Shown here piece by piece: positions 36,741 to 45,985 of a DNA stretch of 64,000 nucleotides. Source of the DNA: Pseudomonadota bacterium (GTDB taxonomy: Bacteria > Myxococcota_A > Polyangia > Polyangiales > Polyangiaceae). Location: NCBI GenBank assembly GCA_023423895.1, contig JAFAER010000053.1, positions 1 through 64,000 on the forward strand, written 5' to 3'. The notes beneath the pieces were generated by a model. It had not been told where the DNA came from. It saw only the letters and a program-made list of their open reading frames with translations, and made no database searches. Made by a program: the position numbers and the translations under genes. Within the stretch, counting starts at the first letter, position 1; each line of letters begins with the position of its first letter.

Positions 36741-38627
36741 TCATCGCCGGAGCAGCACGACGCACGAAGGCCAGCGCTGGTTCAGGATCTCGAGGAGCCG
36801 CTCGCCGGTCTCCGTCGTTGCGCCCGAAGCGGCGGCCGTGAGGCATGCCGGCGGGACGCGTGAGCGGCAGCGGAAGAGCTGCTCGTATTTCGGCTCGGCG
36901 CTCGACTCGAGCGCGGCGCGCGCGACCGGCGATCCCTCGCCGACGATCAGGAGCGCGACGTTCGGATCGTCGACGATGCGCTCGGCTTCGGACGCCGACG
37001 CGCGATCCGGAACACGGATCGCCCGCGTCGACAGATCAGCGGGCCACGCCAGGTAAGGCAGCTCGAGCGACGAGTCGAAGCCGACCGTCTTGCCGGGCTC
37101 GACCTGCGCGAGCGCGTCGTGGAAGCGACCCGGTGGTCCGTCGGCGCCGACCGCAGCGAGCCTGTCACGCTCGTCCATCCGCCAGTAAGCGCCGAGCGAG
37201 GGACCTTCACCGGTGAGCCCCGGATAGGCGCGCCAGAGGCCGACCGCCGCCGCGAGGGCCGCAAAGCCGAAGATGGCGCGGCGCGACCACGGCGACGCGA
37301 GCGTCGAGACCCTGGAGGCGGCGAGCGCGAAGACGAGCCCGGGGAAGGCGAGGATGTAACGCGCGATCGCCGGATCGGGTGAGGCGAGCGTCGCGGCCAT
37401 CACGATCGCGAGCGCGATCGACCTCCGCTTCACGACGACGGCGATCGCGACGGGCAGCGCGACGAGGAAGAGAATGCCGAGCCCGCCGTAGCGCATGTCG
37501 AACACCGGGGGCGCGTCGAGCGCCGTCCACGAGCGAAGCACGCGCAAGAGGAGCGGACCTTCGACGCGCGGCGAAGCGCAGCCCGACGAGAGGACCGCGT
37601 TCATCGGCACTTCGCCAGGAAGGACGATCGGGCCGAGCTTCATCTGCACGGGCCAGATCGGGTTTCCGTGCTGGACGACGTTGACGACGTACGACTCTGC
37701 GCCCAGCAAGAGCGCGCTGGCGCCGGAGACGAGCAGCGCTCCGCGCCGGCCCGCCTTCCAGCCGCGCACGGCAAGGAGCGCGAAGAGCACCGTCGTCCCC
37801 ATCGGCGCGTTCGGCTTCGAGCCGAGGAAGACGCCGAGCGCGAGCCCTGCGCCGATCACGTGAGTGGGCGTCGGCTCGGCGAGCGTGAACGCCGCCGCCG
37901 CGAGGAGCACCGCGGCAGCGCCGACGTCGATGTAGTTCGTCGGAAGCTGGAGGAAGACCGCGGGGAGCGTGAGCCAGAGGAGACCGGCAGCGATCGCGTG
38001 ATCGCGTCGTGCGCCCGCTTGCCGCGCAAGGACGGCGATCGCGAACGCGCCGGCGAGCGCGAGCGGGATCTGCGCGGCGTCCACGAGCCGGTCGTCCGGC
38101 AACATCACACGCCACGCGAGGAAGAACATCTCGAGCGCGTGCGGGTACGTCGCGAGGTACGCCATGTCCTTCGGGACACCGGCGAATCCGCGATCCTGGA
38201 GCGCGAAGTTGACCCACGGGAGGTGATAGCCGAGGCCGTCCCACTGCCAGATCGGGAGCAAGTACGCCGCCAGCGCAGCGATGCCGAGCGAACCGGCGGC
38301 CGCGGCCGCGACGGGCAACGTCTCGCTCGTGACCGTCTCACGCCAGGACAGGCCGACACGTCGGTCGCGACGCACGAGCACCGACGCGATGGTCCCGGCG
38401 AGCAGCGCGCCGAAGATCGACGCCCTCGTCAGGATGCCGGCACCGCCGAGGAGGCGCACGGTGAGCACCAGCGCGGCGACCGTGCCGACGGCTCCGAAGA
38501 GCGCGCGCTCGCGAGGGAGCGAACGCGGGAGCACGAGCGCCCCGATCCGGACGCCGAACAAGATCGCGAGGACGATCGCGATCGGCAGGATCCCCCAGCG
38601 GGACGTCTCCTCCAGCGACCGGACCAT
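36741..38627 (-). CDS. Polytopic membrane protein, probable GT-C-fold glycosyltransferase
   Basis: The protein has 628 residues with about a dozen hydrophobic segments and a soluble C-terminal part of about 130 residues. After the first helices a loop reads IWQWDGLGYHLPWVNFALQD, where the WDGLGYH motif carries the Asp expected in a GT-C catalytic loop. Similar multi-pass proteins are often annotated only as hypothetical or ArnT-like. The C-terminal Cys-containing segment (FRCRSRVPPACLT) is not assigned. The direction is convergent with the GT-C gene at 35179, so it is not in one operon with it. Confidence 0.65.
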   Translation of the reverse strand: MVRSLEETSRWGILPIAIVLAILFGVRIGALVLPRSLPRERALFGAVGTVAALVLTVRLLGGAGILTRASIFGALLAGTIASVLVRRDRRVGLSWRETVTSETLPVAAAAAGSLGIAALAAYLLPIWQWDGLGYHLPWVNFALQDRGFAGVPKDMAYLATYPHALEMFFLAWRVMLPDDRLVDAAQIPLALAGAFAIAVLARQAGARRDHAIAAGLLWLTLPAVFLQLPTNYIDVGAAAVLLAAAAFTLAEPTPTHVIGAGLALGVFLGSKPNAPMGTTVLFALLAVRGWKAGRRGALLVSGASALLLGAESYVVNVVQHGNPIWPVQMKLGPIVLPGEVPMNAVLSSGCASPRVEGPLLLRVLRSWTALDAPPVFDMRYGGLGILFLVALPVAIAVVVKRRSIALAIVMAATLASPDPAIARYILAFPGLVFALAASRVSTLASPWSRRAIFGFAALAAAVGLWRAYPGLTGEGPSLGAYWRMDERDRLAAVGADGPPGRFHDALAQVEPGKTVGFDSSLELPYLAWPADLSTRAIRVPDRASASEAERIVDDPNVALLIVGEGSPVARAALESSAEPKYEQLFRCRSRVPPACLTAAASGATTETGERLLEILNQRWPSCVVLLRR

Positions 38628-38633
38628 GGGCCC

Positions 38634-38661
38634 ACATCAGTGGCGATCGACCCACCGATGT
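38634..38661. promoter_or_regulatory. Near-perfect inverted repeat in a divergent promoter region
   Basis: ACATCAGTGG (38634-38643) pairs with CCACCGATGT (38652-38661) at 9 of 10 positions around an 8-nt loop. It is just upstream of the polytopic gene at 38627 and about 80 bp from the divergent lipoprotein start, so it could be a shared operator. Confidence 0.3.
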
Positions 38662-38740
38662 CAAACAGTAAGGTCCGTGGCTGTCCGGCCCCGAGCTCGA
38701 CGGATGGAATCCGGGCTCCGGTCGAGGCATACTGTTCGAC

Positions 38741-39259
38741 ATGTCGAGCCGACTGTTCGTGGCCCTGGGGGTCGTCACGGCGCTGTTGCTGAACGCGTGC
38801 AACGGCGACGAGGATGAGGCTGACTTCGACTACGGCCGCGACGAGATGAAGGCCGCGATCGAGGGCACGTGGGAAGGCACCACGCAGGAGAGCTCGACGG
38901 CGGCATCGGTCACGCCGGTCACGCTTCGCCTCGTGTACGGAGCGCCCGATACGCGCCCGCTCTGCGGCAACCGTGTCCTCGCGAACGGTGAAGCGCAGCT
39001 CGTCGGGCCGCGATGCGCGGACATGAGCTCGATGAACGTCACGGGGACCTGGAGCCCGACGTCCGCTCCCGCGGGCGACCTTGCCGTCCGCGGGACGTTC
39101 GCCGTGTACAGCCTCCGCTTCGACGGTCACGGCGAGCTGCACGCCGATCTCGCGGACCAGAAGAAGCTGATGGCGAGGCTCTCCGACGGCACCCTCGAAG
39201 GCTCGCTGCAGGGCGCCGACGGCGCGGTGATCGCGGGCTTCACGCTCCGGCGCAAGTGA
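38741..39259 (+). CDS. Small predicted lipoprotein, hypothetical
   Basis: The protein has 172 residues with a short signal sequence ending LLNAC, a clear lipobox. After an acidic stretch (NGDEDEADFDYG) the mature part is beta-rich: GTWEGTTQESSTA, VTLRLVYG, FAVYSLRFDGHGELHADL and GSLQGADGAVIAGFTLRR. It has the look of a compact lipocalin-like or META-like barrel but no firm family match. It stands alone between the polytopic gene and the AtoE-type transporter. Confidence 0.68.
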   Translation: MSSRLFVALGVVTALLLNACNGDEDEADFDYGRDEMKAAIEGTWEGTTQESSTAASVTPVTLRLVYGAPDTRPLCGNRVLANGEAQLVGPRCADMSSMNVTGTWSPTSAPAGDLAVRGTFAVYSLRFDGHGELHADLADQKKLMARLSDGTLEGSLQGADGAVIAGFTLRRK

Positions 39260-39336
39260 CGCGCGGCTGAGCCCGACCCGCGAGCTCCGTCCGCAGCGCT
39301 TCCGTCCAGCGGGCGCCCCGTGCGAAGCTCGCGCGC

Positions 39337-40857
39337 ATGTCCGGGGCCGATCTACCGAGCTCGCTCACGGGAGCCGACCGCGCATCCGCGCCGCCCGTCG
39401 ACGAACCGGCCGCGGCCGGAGATGGCGGCCCGGAAGGCTCGTTCCTCGCGCGTCTCGCCGCTCGCTTCACGGCATGGGCGGAGCGCTGGATCCCGGACGC
39501 GTTCGTGTTCGCGCTCGTGGCGACCTTCATCGTCGTCGGCGCGGCCGTGTTCAAGCTGCAGGCGCAGAAGGGGGTCGGCGGCGCGCTCGTCGACACCGTG
39601 ACGATCTGGGGCGGTGGCTTCTGGGAGCTCCTTCCGTTCACGCTCCAGATGGCCCTCGTGATCATCACTGGATACGTCGTCGCGACGACACGTCCGGTGT
39701 ACCGCGTGATTGCGGGGCTCGCGTCGCTGCCCACGTCTCCCCGCGTCGCGATCGCGATGGTGGCGCTCTTCGCGATGGCGTCGTCGTGGCTCAACTGGGG
39801 CTTCAGTCTGATCTTCAGCGCGATGCTCGCCAAGGAGGTCGCGCGCCGCGTGAAGGGCGTCGACTATCGCGCGGTCGCCGCCAGCGCGTTCCTGGGGCTA
39901 GGGAGCATCTGGGCGCAAGGCCTCTCCGGCTCGGCGGCCCTGCAGATGGCGACGCCGGCCGCGCTCCAGCCGTCGGTGCGCCAGATCGTGGCAGCCGGAG
40001 ACAAGGTCCCGAACGGCGTCATCCCGCTCTCGAAGACGATCTTCCTCTGGCAGAGCGTCACCAGCGTCGTCATCGAGATCCTCATCGTCACGGCGCTCGT
40101 CTATGCGTACGCACCTTCGGCCGCGCGGGCGCGAACGGCGGCGCGCATGAAGATCGACCTCGGGACATCGCCGCTCGAGCGCGAGGAGCCTGCCCGCAAA
40201 GGCACGCCCGGCGAGTGGCTCGAGCACGTGCCGATCCTGAACGTCCTCTTCGTGCTGCTCGCGGGCGGCTACCTCGTCGCGTACTTCACGCGGAGCGGCA
40301 AAGGCGTCGACGCCCTCGACCTCAACACCGTCAACCTGATCTTCCTCACGATCGGCGTCGCGTTCCACGGGACGCCCGCGCGCTTGATGCGCGCCGTGAA
40401 GGAGGCGACGCCCGGCGTGTGGGGCGTGATCCTCCAGTTCCCTTTCTACGCGGGCATCGCTGCGCTCGTCGTGAAGACACACCTCAACGAGGTCATCGCG
40501 GGTTGGTTCGTCTCGGTGTCGACGAAGGCGAGCTTGCCGGCGGTCGTCGCGATCTACTCGGCCGTACTCGGCGTGTTCGTCCCGAGCGGCGGATCGAAAT
40601 GGGTGATCGAGGCGCCTTACGTCATGCAGGCGGCGCACGACCTGAACGTCCACCTCGGGTGGATGGTGGCCGTCTATGATCTCGGCGAAGCGCTCGCGAA
40701 CCTGCTCCAGCCCTTCTGGATGTTGCCGATCCTCGGCCTGTTCGGCCTGCGGGCGCGCGACGTCATGGGCTACACGTTCCTCGTCTTCCTCGTGCTCGCG
40801 CCGGTCGTGCTCGTGCTCGTGACGGTGCTCGGCGCTACGCTCAGCTATCCGCTCTGA
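39337..40857 (+). CDS. atoE: Short-chain fatty acid transporter, AtoE family
   Basis: The protein has 506 residues and about 12 membrane segments. Family features include WIPDAFVFALVATFIVVGAA, WGGGFWELLPFTLQMALVII, TGYVVATT, ASSWLNWGFSLIFSAMLA and VFVPSGGSKWVIEAPYV. These are conserved in AtoE-type carriers for acetoacetate, butyrate and similar acids. It should sit in the inner membrane and feed CoA activation and beta-oxidation, but no thiolase or CoA-transferase gene is near. About 40 extra N-terminal residues, rich in Ala/Asp/Gly, precede the first helix. A perfect inverted repeat CCGCTC-T-GAGCGG (40849-40861) covers the stop codon and may help termination. Confidence 0.92.
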   Translation: MSGADLPSSLTGADRASAPPVDEPAAAGDGGPEGSFLARLAARFTAWAERWIPDAFVFALVATFIVVGAAVFKLQAQKGVGGALVDTVTIWGGGFWELLPFTLQMALVIITGYVVATTRPVYRVIAGLASLPTSPRVAIAMVALFAMASSWLNWGFSLIFSAMLAKEVARRVKGVDYRAVAASAFLGLGSIWAQGLSGSAALQMATPAALQPSVRQIVAAGDKVPNGVIPLSKTIFLWQSVTSVVIEILIVTALVYAYAPSAARARTAARMKIDLGTSPLEREEPARKGTPGEWLEHVPILNVLFVLLAGGYLVAYFTRSGKGVDALDLNTVNLIFLTIGVAFHGTPARLMRAVKEATPGVWGVILQFPFYAGIAALVVKTHLNEVIAGWFVSVSTKASLPAVVAIYSAVLGVFVPSGGSKWVIEAPYVMQAAHDLNVHLGWMVAVYDLGEALANLLQPFWMLPILGLFGLRARDVMGYTFLVFLVLAPVVLVLVTVLGATLSYPL

Positions 40858-40890
40858 GCGGCGACGCGGATCGAACGCTCTCGGGCTCGC

Positions 40891-43071
40891 TCACGGTAGC
40901 GGCGTCGGGAGGTAGCCGTCGATCGGTCGAGCGCAGCGGCCGCCTGTTCGGCCGTACTTCGTGAGCGGATTGAAGCTGTACGTGTTGCCGCGCATCGTGT
41001 TCGCGTCGAAGTGCGAGGTCTCGAAGCTACCGTTGCGCGTCCACGGCCGCGCGCCTCCCGCATCCGCTGTGCCTTCCTGCGCCGTGATCTCCATGACGTT
41101 GCCGAGGAGATCGCGATGTCCGTAGACGCCCTCACCTTCGGGGTAGCGGCCCGGGGGCGCCACCGCGACGCTCTGATCGTTCGCCACGTTGACCCCCGAC
41201 TCGGCCGCGATCGCCGCCGTCGCGACGCCGAGCAGCGGTGCCCGATAGTCGAGGATCACCCGGTTGAAGTAGCTCCACCGGAGGTTCGCCCGGTCCACGC
41301 GGAGGAGGAGCGCCTGGCGCTGAGCGAGAGTGAGGGCGGCGTTGTAGACGCTGAAGTCGTTCCCGGGCGGGGTGTAACCGTAGTTGTTCGTCGGCGCGAC
41401 GACGGGCGAGTAGAGATCGCTGAAGCCGATGGGGCGCGACGCGGGAGGCGTCTGGTTGTACGGCGTCGCGTCCCACGGATAGATGCGTCCCGAGGACCCC
41501 GTGCCTCCGTACGCTGCATTGTAGTCTGCAATCGTCTCCAGGCGTCCGCCGTCCCAGGCGCAGAAGGCCGCGAGGATGTAGTAGGTCACGCAGTTCATCG
41601 CCTTCTCTTCGGCGCGCTCGCGCGACACACCGCTCACCCGGCTCTCGCCAAGCCCCGTGCTCGCGTCTTCCTGGGGCGTGGTGAAGAACGTCCGCGAGCC
41701 GTAGCCGTCGGGCGACATGTAGCAGCCGTAGCCGGAGTCGCCGCCCGGGTTGTTGTTGTAGCGGAAGCCGCTCACCTGGTTCAGCGCTCCGTAGTTGCAC
41801 GGGTAGGTCTGCCCCTCCGAGGAGCAGGTGTCCGTGCTGTTCGCCTGCGTGAATCCAGTCGGCAGGTACTTGTCGAGCGCCGCCGGAAGCTGGTTCGGCG
41901 CGAGGATGTTCGCGCGATTCGCCTGCACCCAGCCTTGCACGTTGCCGCCGACCGCGTCGAGGAAGCGTCGGATGCGACCGGCGGTGATCTGGTACTTGTC
42001 GAGCCGGAGCTCCGTCGGGTTGCCGTACTCGGGGCGGTCGTACGCCGGGACGAATGCGCTCGCGCAGCAATCTTCGTGCTGATTCGCCCGCGTGGAGTCG
42101 CCCGTTCCGCACGTCGTGCCGCCGTGGCGCATCGTGCAGCTCCGCCCGAACGCGCAGACGCCGAGGTGGTTGCAGCCGGAGCTCTTGCAGTCGTTTGCGC
42201 CGTTGCAGGTCTTGCCGGCGTCGCACCGGGGGGCGTTCGTGGGCGCGCCGCCGCCGCAATCGATGTCCGACTCGGAGCCGTTCTTGATGCCGTCGCTGCT
42301 CGTCGGGGGATCGCAAACGAGCGTGCCGGCGTTGCACAGCACCTTCTCGCAGTCGCTCGACAGGAGGCAGCCCTGGCCGGTCGTGCAACGGACCGGTGCC
42401 GATCCGCCGCAGTCGATGTCCGTCTCGTCGCCATTCTCGATGCCGTCGTCGAAGGCCGGCGCCGCGCACGTGTTCTGAGCGTTGCAGAGGACCGCGGCGC
42501 AGTCGGACGTCGCCGCGCACGCTGCACCGGTCGGGCATCGAGGCGCGTTGGTCGGCGCACCGCCCCCGCAGTCGATGTCCGTCTCCGTTCCGTTCTTGAC
42601 CCCGTCCGCGCTCGTCGGGGCCTGGCACACGTTGCCCGTGCAGACGCCGCTCTGGCAATCCGCCGCGCCGAGGCACGCCTTGTCGTCGGCGCATGCTGGA
42701 GCCTTCGAGCCGCCGCAGTCGATGTCCGTCTCGTCGCCGTCCTTCACGCCATTCGAGGGCGACACCTCGTGGCACACGCCTTCGCGGCACGCGCCGCTCG
42801 CGCAGTCGAGTGGACCTTCACACGCCGCCCCGACGGGGCAGGGGGAGGTGAGCCTGCCGCATGCCGGGGATGCGTCCTCGCCGGCGTCCGCATCGGCTCC
42901 GCCCGCGTCCGACGCGGGGCCGCCTCCTCCGTCACCAGCGTCGACGTCGGCAGCAGGATCGTCCGACGGGGGTGCGTCGTTGCTCGAGCACGCTGCCGAG
43001 AGCACGAACGTCGAGAAGAGGATCCCGCCGAGGATGCTCGTCGCGGGCTTGGTGGTACGAATCGCGTTCAT
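40891..43071 (-). CDS. Lipoprotein with DIDCGG repeats and a formylglycine-generating-enzyme-like domain (module B)
   Basis: The protein has 726 residues with lipobox LSAAC (Cys28) and an Asp/Gly/Ala linker. Residues 100-300 hold four Cys-rich units of about 48 residues, each containing DG.KNG.E[TS]DIDCGG and then a C..G..C....DC.S..C pattern. From about 330 to the end it resembles the SUMF1/FGE-sulfatase domain: DKYQITAGRIRRFLDAVGG, AMNCVTYYILAAFCAWDGGR, YGHRDLLGNVMEITAQEG and a final GRTGGRCARP. Many bacterial members lack FGE activity and serve as binding modules, so enzymatic activity is uncertain. It lies 150 bp downstream of the TPR-like partner on the same strand and is probably co-transcribed. 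Confidence 0.83.
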   Translation of the reverse strand: MNAIRTTKPATSILGGILFSTFVLSAACSSNDAPPSDDPAADVDAGDGGGGPASDAGGADADAGEDASPACGRLTSPCPVGAACEGPLDCASGACREGVCHEVSPSNGVKDGDETDIDCGGSKAPACADDKACLGAADCQSGVCTGNVCQAPTSADGVKNGTETDIDCGGGAPTNAPRCPTGAACAATSDCAAVLCNAQNTCAAPAFDDGIENGDETDIDCGGSAPVRCTTGQGCLLSSDCEKVLCNAGTLVCDPPTSSDGIKNGSESDIDCGGGAPTNAPRCDAGKTCNGANDCKSSGCNHLGVCAFGRSCTMRHGGTTCGTGDSTRANQHEDCCASAFVPAYDRPEYGNPTELRLDKYQITAGRIRRFLDAVGGNVQGWVQANRANILAPNQLPAALDKYLPTGFTQANSTDTCSSEGQTYPCNYGALNQVSGFRYNNNPGGDSGYGCYMSPDGYGSRTFFTTPQEDASTGLGESRVSGVSRERAEEKAMNCVTYYILAAFCAWDGGRLETIADYNAAYGGTGSSGRIYPWDATPYNQTPPASRPIGFSDLYSPVVAPTNNYGYTPPGNDFSVYNAALTLAQRQALLLRVDRANLRWSYFNRVILDYRAPLLGVATAAIAAESGVNVANDQSVAVAPPGRYPEGEGVYGHRDLLGNVMEITAQEGTADAGGARPWTRNGSFETSHFDANTMRGNTYSFNPLTKYGRTGGRCARPIDGYLPTPLP

Positions 43072-43221
43072 CTGGTCGTCGTCCGATCGCTCGCGGACCT
43101 CGAGGGTCCCACGATGAACGATACCCGGTCTTCATTTCGCGCTCGAGCGTCATGCGTGAACCGCCAGTGCGGTTCGAACCTCGCTGGCTAAGCTGGCTAC
43201 GCTGTGCTCGCTGGAGCTGTT

Positions 43222-44037
43222 TCAGTTCAGACCGGCTGCCGAGCGGACGCGCTGCGCATACGGCGAGCGGGGACGCCGCGTCAGGAACTCCACGCCCTTC
43301 CGGCGAGCCTCGTCCTTCCGACCGAGCGCCGCGAGCGCCTGCACCTCGATCGCGTCCGCTTCGTCGGCGAAGTGCGGGGCCGCGAACGTGCTCCGGTACG
43401 TCTGGACCCGCGCCAGAGCCTCGGCCGGGCGTTCTGTCGTGAGCGCCCCACGAGCTTTGTCGATCGCGGCGATCTCCGCGTCGATGTTCGGCTCCGCCGG
43501 CGGTGCGAGCTCGCGAGCCTCACGGCCAGAGTGTATGCCCGTCGTTGCTCCGCTCGATTCGTCGCGCGCGCCGCTCGCGGAGGGATGCGCGCGGTTCTCG
43601 TCGAGGCGGGGGGCGGGGCGCTGCGCCGGCGCGGTTGCGGTCGGCAGATCTTCGACGCGCATGCCAGGCACCGCCGGCGATGGCTCGCTGGGACGCTGCG
43701 TTTCGCTCCTGCTTTCGGACGTGACGGCCGCGGGGGCGGAGGCGCTGCCTTCCGAGCTGGACGGCGCCGGAGCACGTGAGCTCGACACGACCGCGAACGT
43801 CGCCGCCGCCACGACGCCCAAAAGCGGCGCCGCCCACTTCGCGATCCGCACGACGCCATCGGCCCTCGACACGGCAGCGACCGTCGCCGTCGCCGCTGTG
43901 CCCACCGTCGATGCCGTTGCGATGGCCGCGAGGATCTTGTCCTGTCTCTCGTCGGCTGCACGTGGCAGGTCTTCCTCCGCAGAGCGGAGGATGTCCTGCA
44001 GCTCGGGCGCGATCGAGTCGTCGAGGAGCCGTTTCAT
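43222..44037 (-). CDS. One-TM protein with C-terminal TPR-like domain, partner of the ECF sigma (module B)
   Basis: The protein has 271 residues. A cytoplasmic-type N-terminus (MKRLLDDSIAPELQDILRSA) precedes a membrane helix (WAAPLLGVVAAATFAVVSSS) and a Ser/Pro/Ala linker. The C-terminal helical domain has EIAAIDKARGALTTERPAEA and EARRKGVEFLTRRPRSPYAQ. The last part matches the equivalent positions of the proteins at 18969 and 58940 (PDTPYALRL, PNGAFARKL). It overlaps the sigma gene by 4 bp. As with its relatives, an anti-sigma or sensor role is inferred from gene order and topology, not from a known domain. Confidence 0.75.
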   Translation of the reverse strand: MKRLLDDSIAPELQDILRSAEEDLPRAADERQDKILAAIATASTVGTAATATVAAVSRADGVVRIAKWAAPLLGVVAAATFAVVSSSRAPAPSSSEGSASAPAAVTSESRSETQRPSEPSPAVPGMRVEDLPTATAPAQRPAPRLDENRAHPSASGARDESSGATTGIHSGREARELAPPAEPNIDAEIAAIDKARGALTTERPAEALARVQTYRSTFAAPHFADEADAIEVQALAALGRKDEARRKGVEFLTRRPRSPYAQRVRSAAGLN

Positions 44038-44648
44038 CGCTCCGCTCCTTCTTCGCGACGTGCCGCCGATGCCTGCGCCATGAAGATCTCGCGCGCCCTT
44101 CGTAGGCGCGATGCAACCGTGCCCTGGGGTACGCCAAGCGCTTCGGCGATCTCGATCATCGTCATCGCTTCCAGCTCGAAGAGGACGAACACCGCGCGGA
44201 AGTCCGGGGCCATCTGCTCGAGGATGTTCTGGAGGCGCGCGCGTGCCTGGGAGGTCGCCGCCTCTTGTTCGGGGGTCGGGCGCACATCGCGCTCCTCGCT
44301 CACGCGGTCCTCGTCGACGACCTCACGCCGTCGCTGGAAGCTCCGCCGCGCATGGGACGACAGGTAGATGCACGTCCGGAAGAGATACCCGCGCTCGCGC
44401 CCCTGCTGGATGGCGTCCACGTTCTTCGCGGCGGCGAGGAACACCTCCTGCACGACGTCGTCGAGATCGGCGTCGCGTACGCCAAGGCGCCGGGCGCTCC
44501 GCCAGACGAAGGCATGATGCTCGCGAACGAGCCGCTCGATCCGCGCCTTTGCGAGCACGTCGGAGCCTGCGACCGCCAAGGTGGCCGTCCGCACCGTCAA
44601 GCCGAGCGTTCCCGGAAGGGCGCTCGCGATGCCCTCGTGAGCCGACAT
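44034..44648 (-). CDS. ECF-type RNA polymerase sigma factor (module B)
   Basis: From the ATG at 44648 the protein has 204 residues. Region 2 is HHAFVWRSARRLGVRDADLD followed by DVVQEVFLAAAKNV. Region 4 contains FRAVFVLFELEAMTMIEIAE and ALGVPQGTVASRLRRAREIF. It is clearly related to the factors at 18403 and 58254. A terminator-like hairpin just upstream of this start separates it from the YAP-C gene. The frame extends to 44732, but that part would run through the hairpin and has no family match. Its stop overlaps the start of its TPR-like partner. Confidence 0.93.
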   Translation of the reverse strand: MSAHEGIASALPGTLGLTVRTATLAVAGSDVLAKARIERLVREHHAFVWRSARRLGVRDADLDDVVQEVFLAAAKNVDAIQQGRERGYLFRTCIYLSSHARRSFQRRREVVDEDRVSEERDVRPTPEQEAATSQARARLQNILEQMAPDFRAVFVLFELEAMTMIEIAEALGVPQGTVASRLRRAREIFMAQASAARREEGAER

Positions 44649-44654
44649 CCAGCC

Positions 44655-44680
44655 AGGAAAAACCCGGCCGACGCGGGTTT
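44655..44680 (-). terminator. Terminator- or attenuator-like hairpin between the module B YAP-C and sigma genes
   Basis: Read on the minus strand, AAACCCG (44680-44674) and CGGGTTT (44666-44660) form a perfect 7-bp stem with a 7-nt loop, continuing to a run of five T. It lies 54 bp after the YAP-C stop and about 7 bp before the sigma ATG, so it could attenuate read-through into the sigma gene. Confidence 0.55.
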
Positions 44681-44733
44681 GATCGCCTGTCCGGTCGATT
44701 TCCAGACGCGAGTGGCCACGACCTGCCGCCACA

Positions 44734-45756
44734 CTAGTGAAAGCGAACGCTCACGCAAGCGCCGAGCCCGCCCTCGAGCAGCACGGGAGGCGCCCGGTAG
44801 ACGGTGCGGAGCGGCTCCTGGAGGACGAAACGCGTCCGCTCGAACGGCGCGAGGAGCGTGGCGTCCACCTCGATGGCCAGCCAGTCGGCGAGCGACCAGC
44901 TGCCGCGCAGGACCGCGCCCCCGGCGCTCCACCCGGTCGTGTCGGTCCGGGCGTCGTGAAGCTCAGGCGCAGCCCCCGAGAGGCTTCCGACGTCGAGCGC
45001 CAGACAAGGCGCCAGCGCAAACCTCGAGGAAGCACGACCGATCCGGGCGCAGGCCTCGAGCCGTGCCGTTCGAAGCCGGAAGCTTGCCTCGCCCGCGCGG
45101 GCGGCCGCGACCGAGAAGTCCGACCAACCCCACGAGAGGCGGAGCGCGGGGGTGATCGAAGCGCCTGGCCGGCGCAGTCCGATCTCGGCGTGGACGCGCG
45201 CCCCCCAGCCGGCCTCGATCGCACGAAGATGCCGTGCGTGGAACCCGGCGCTCCAGGTCCATGTCGTGGTCGGAGGGACGACGGCTGAGGCAGAACTGGA
45301 AGCACGACGCTCGTGAGCCTGCGCAGGCGCACGTGGAGAAACAGGCAGAGGAAGCTCTGGAACGAGCGTCTCGTCTTCGGCCGCCGGATCGAGCGCGAGC
45401 GCGAGGAACACGGCGATCGCGGTGCTGACCGCCTTGCACGTCGAGGCGCGGATCTCGCGGACGTCCGGCTCGTGCGAGGCGGCGCGCACGTCGAGCCGGC
45501 CGCTGTAGCGGCCATCCGGCTCGCGCTCGATCTCGACCGCGAACCGTCGGACGTCCGGCCGCGACAGCCAGCTCGGAGGCACTCGAGCGCGAAGCTGCGC
45601 TTCGAGCTCGGTTCTCGACGGGCATTCCGGCGGGGCCTCGTAGACGAGGTCGAGCGGCGGACGCGGCTCGGCGGCGGTCGCGTCGCGTTCGCCGAACGCC
45701 AGACATGCGCCGGCGACGGCCGCGAAGCCGCCTCGTCTCGACCACCAGCGGGACAT
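44734..45756 (-). CDS. Module B YAP-C family exported protein
   Basis: The ATG at 45756 (MSRWWSRRGG) gives 340 residues; an in-frame ATG at 45768 is also possible. A signal peptide ends ATAA before EPRPP. The conserved N-terminal domain has LVYEAPPECPSRTEL, DGRYSGRLDV, and REIRASTCKAVSTAIAVFLA, matching the proteins at 17315 and 57114. A linker and a C-terminal region with alternating beta pattern follow (SAGFHARHLRAIEAGWGARV, RLSWGWSDFSVAAARAG), ending in GACVSVRFH. An outer-membrane barrel is plausible. It is first on the minus-strand half of module B, facing the lipoprotein run across a 229-bp promoter region. Confidence 0.7.
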   Translation of the reverse strand: MSRWWSRRGGFAAVAGACLAFGERDATAAEPRPPLDLVYEAPPECPSRTELEAQLRARVPPSWLSRPDVRRFAVEIEREPDGRYSGRLDVRAASHEPDVREIRASTCKAVSTAIAVFLALALDPAAEDETLVPELPLPVSPRAPAQAHERRASSSASAVVPPTTTWTWSAGFHARHLRAIEAGWGARVHAEIGLRRPGASITPALRLSWGWSDFSVAAARAGEASFRLRTARLEACARIGRASSRFALAPCLALDVGSLSGAAPELHDARTDTTGWSAGGAVLRGSWSLADWLAIEVDATLLAPFERTRFVLQEPLRTVYRAPPVLLEGGLGACVSVRFH

Positions 45757-45985
45757 GGACCCAGCCACGACAGTACCGCATGTCCCCGTCCCTCTCCCCG
45801 TGCCGCCGACCGGGCGTCCGGGCCAAGCTCGACCGGATCGATCGAAAATCGTCCGATCGAGCGATCAATCCCTGGCCGTGCCGGGTTTCATCGGAGGGCA
45901 TGCCTCTTTCGGGTCCCAGCCAGCGCTCCCTCCGTGCGCCTCGATGCACGACGGAACGACGAGAAACGGTGGAGTAGGAGTCGTG
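45757..45985. promoter_or_regulatory. Divergent promoter region of module B
   Basis: This 229-bp gap separates the minus-strand regulatory half of module B from the plus-strand lipoprotein run, so promoters for both must lie here. It contains a cluster of GATCG motifs around 45835-45867 (GGATCGATCG, CGATCGAGCGATC) and an 8-bp palindrome GGCATGCC (45897-45904). No ECF promoter could be assigned with confidence. Confidence 0.45.
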
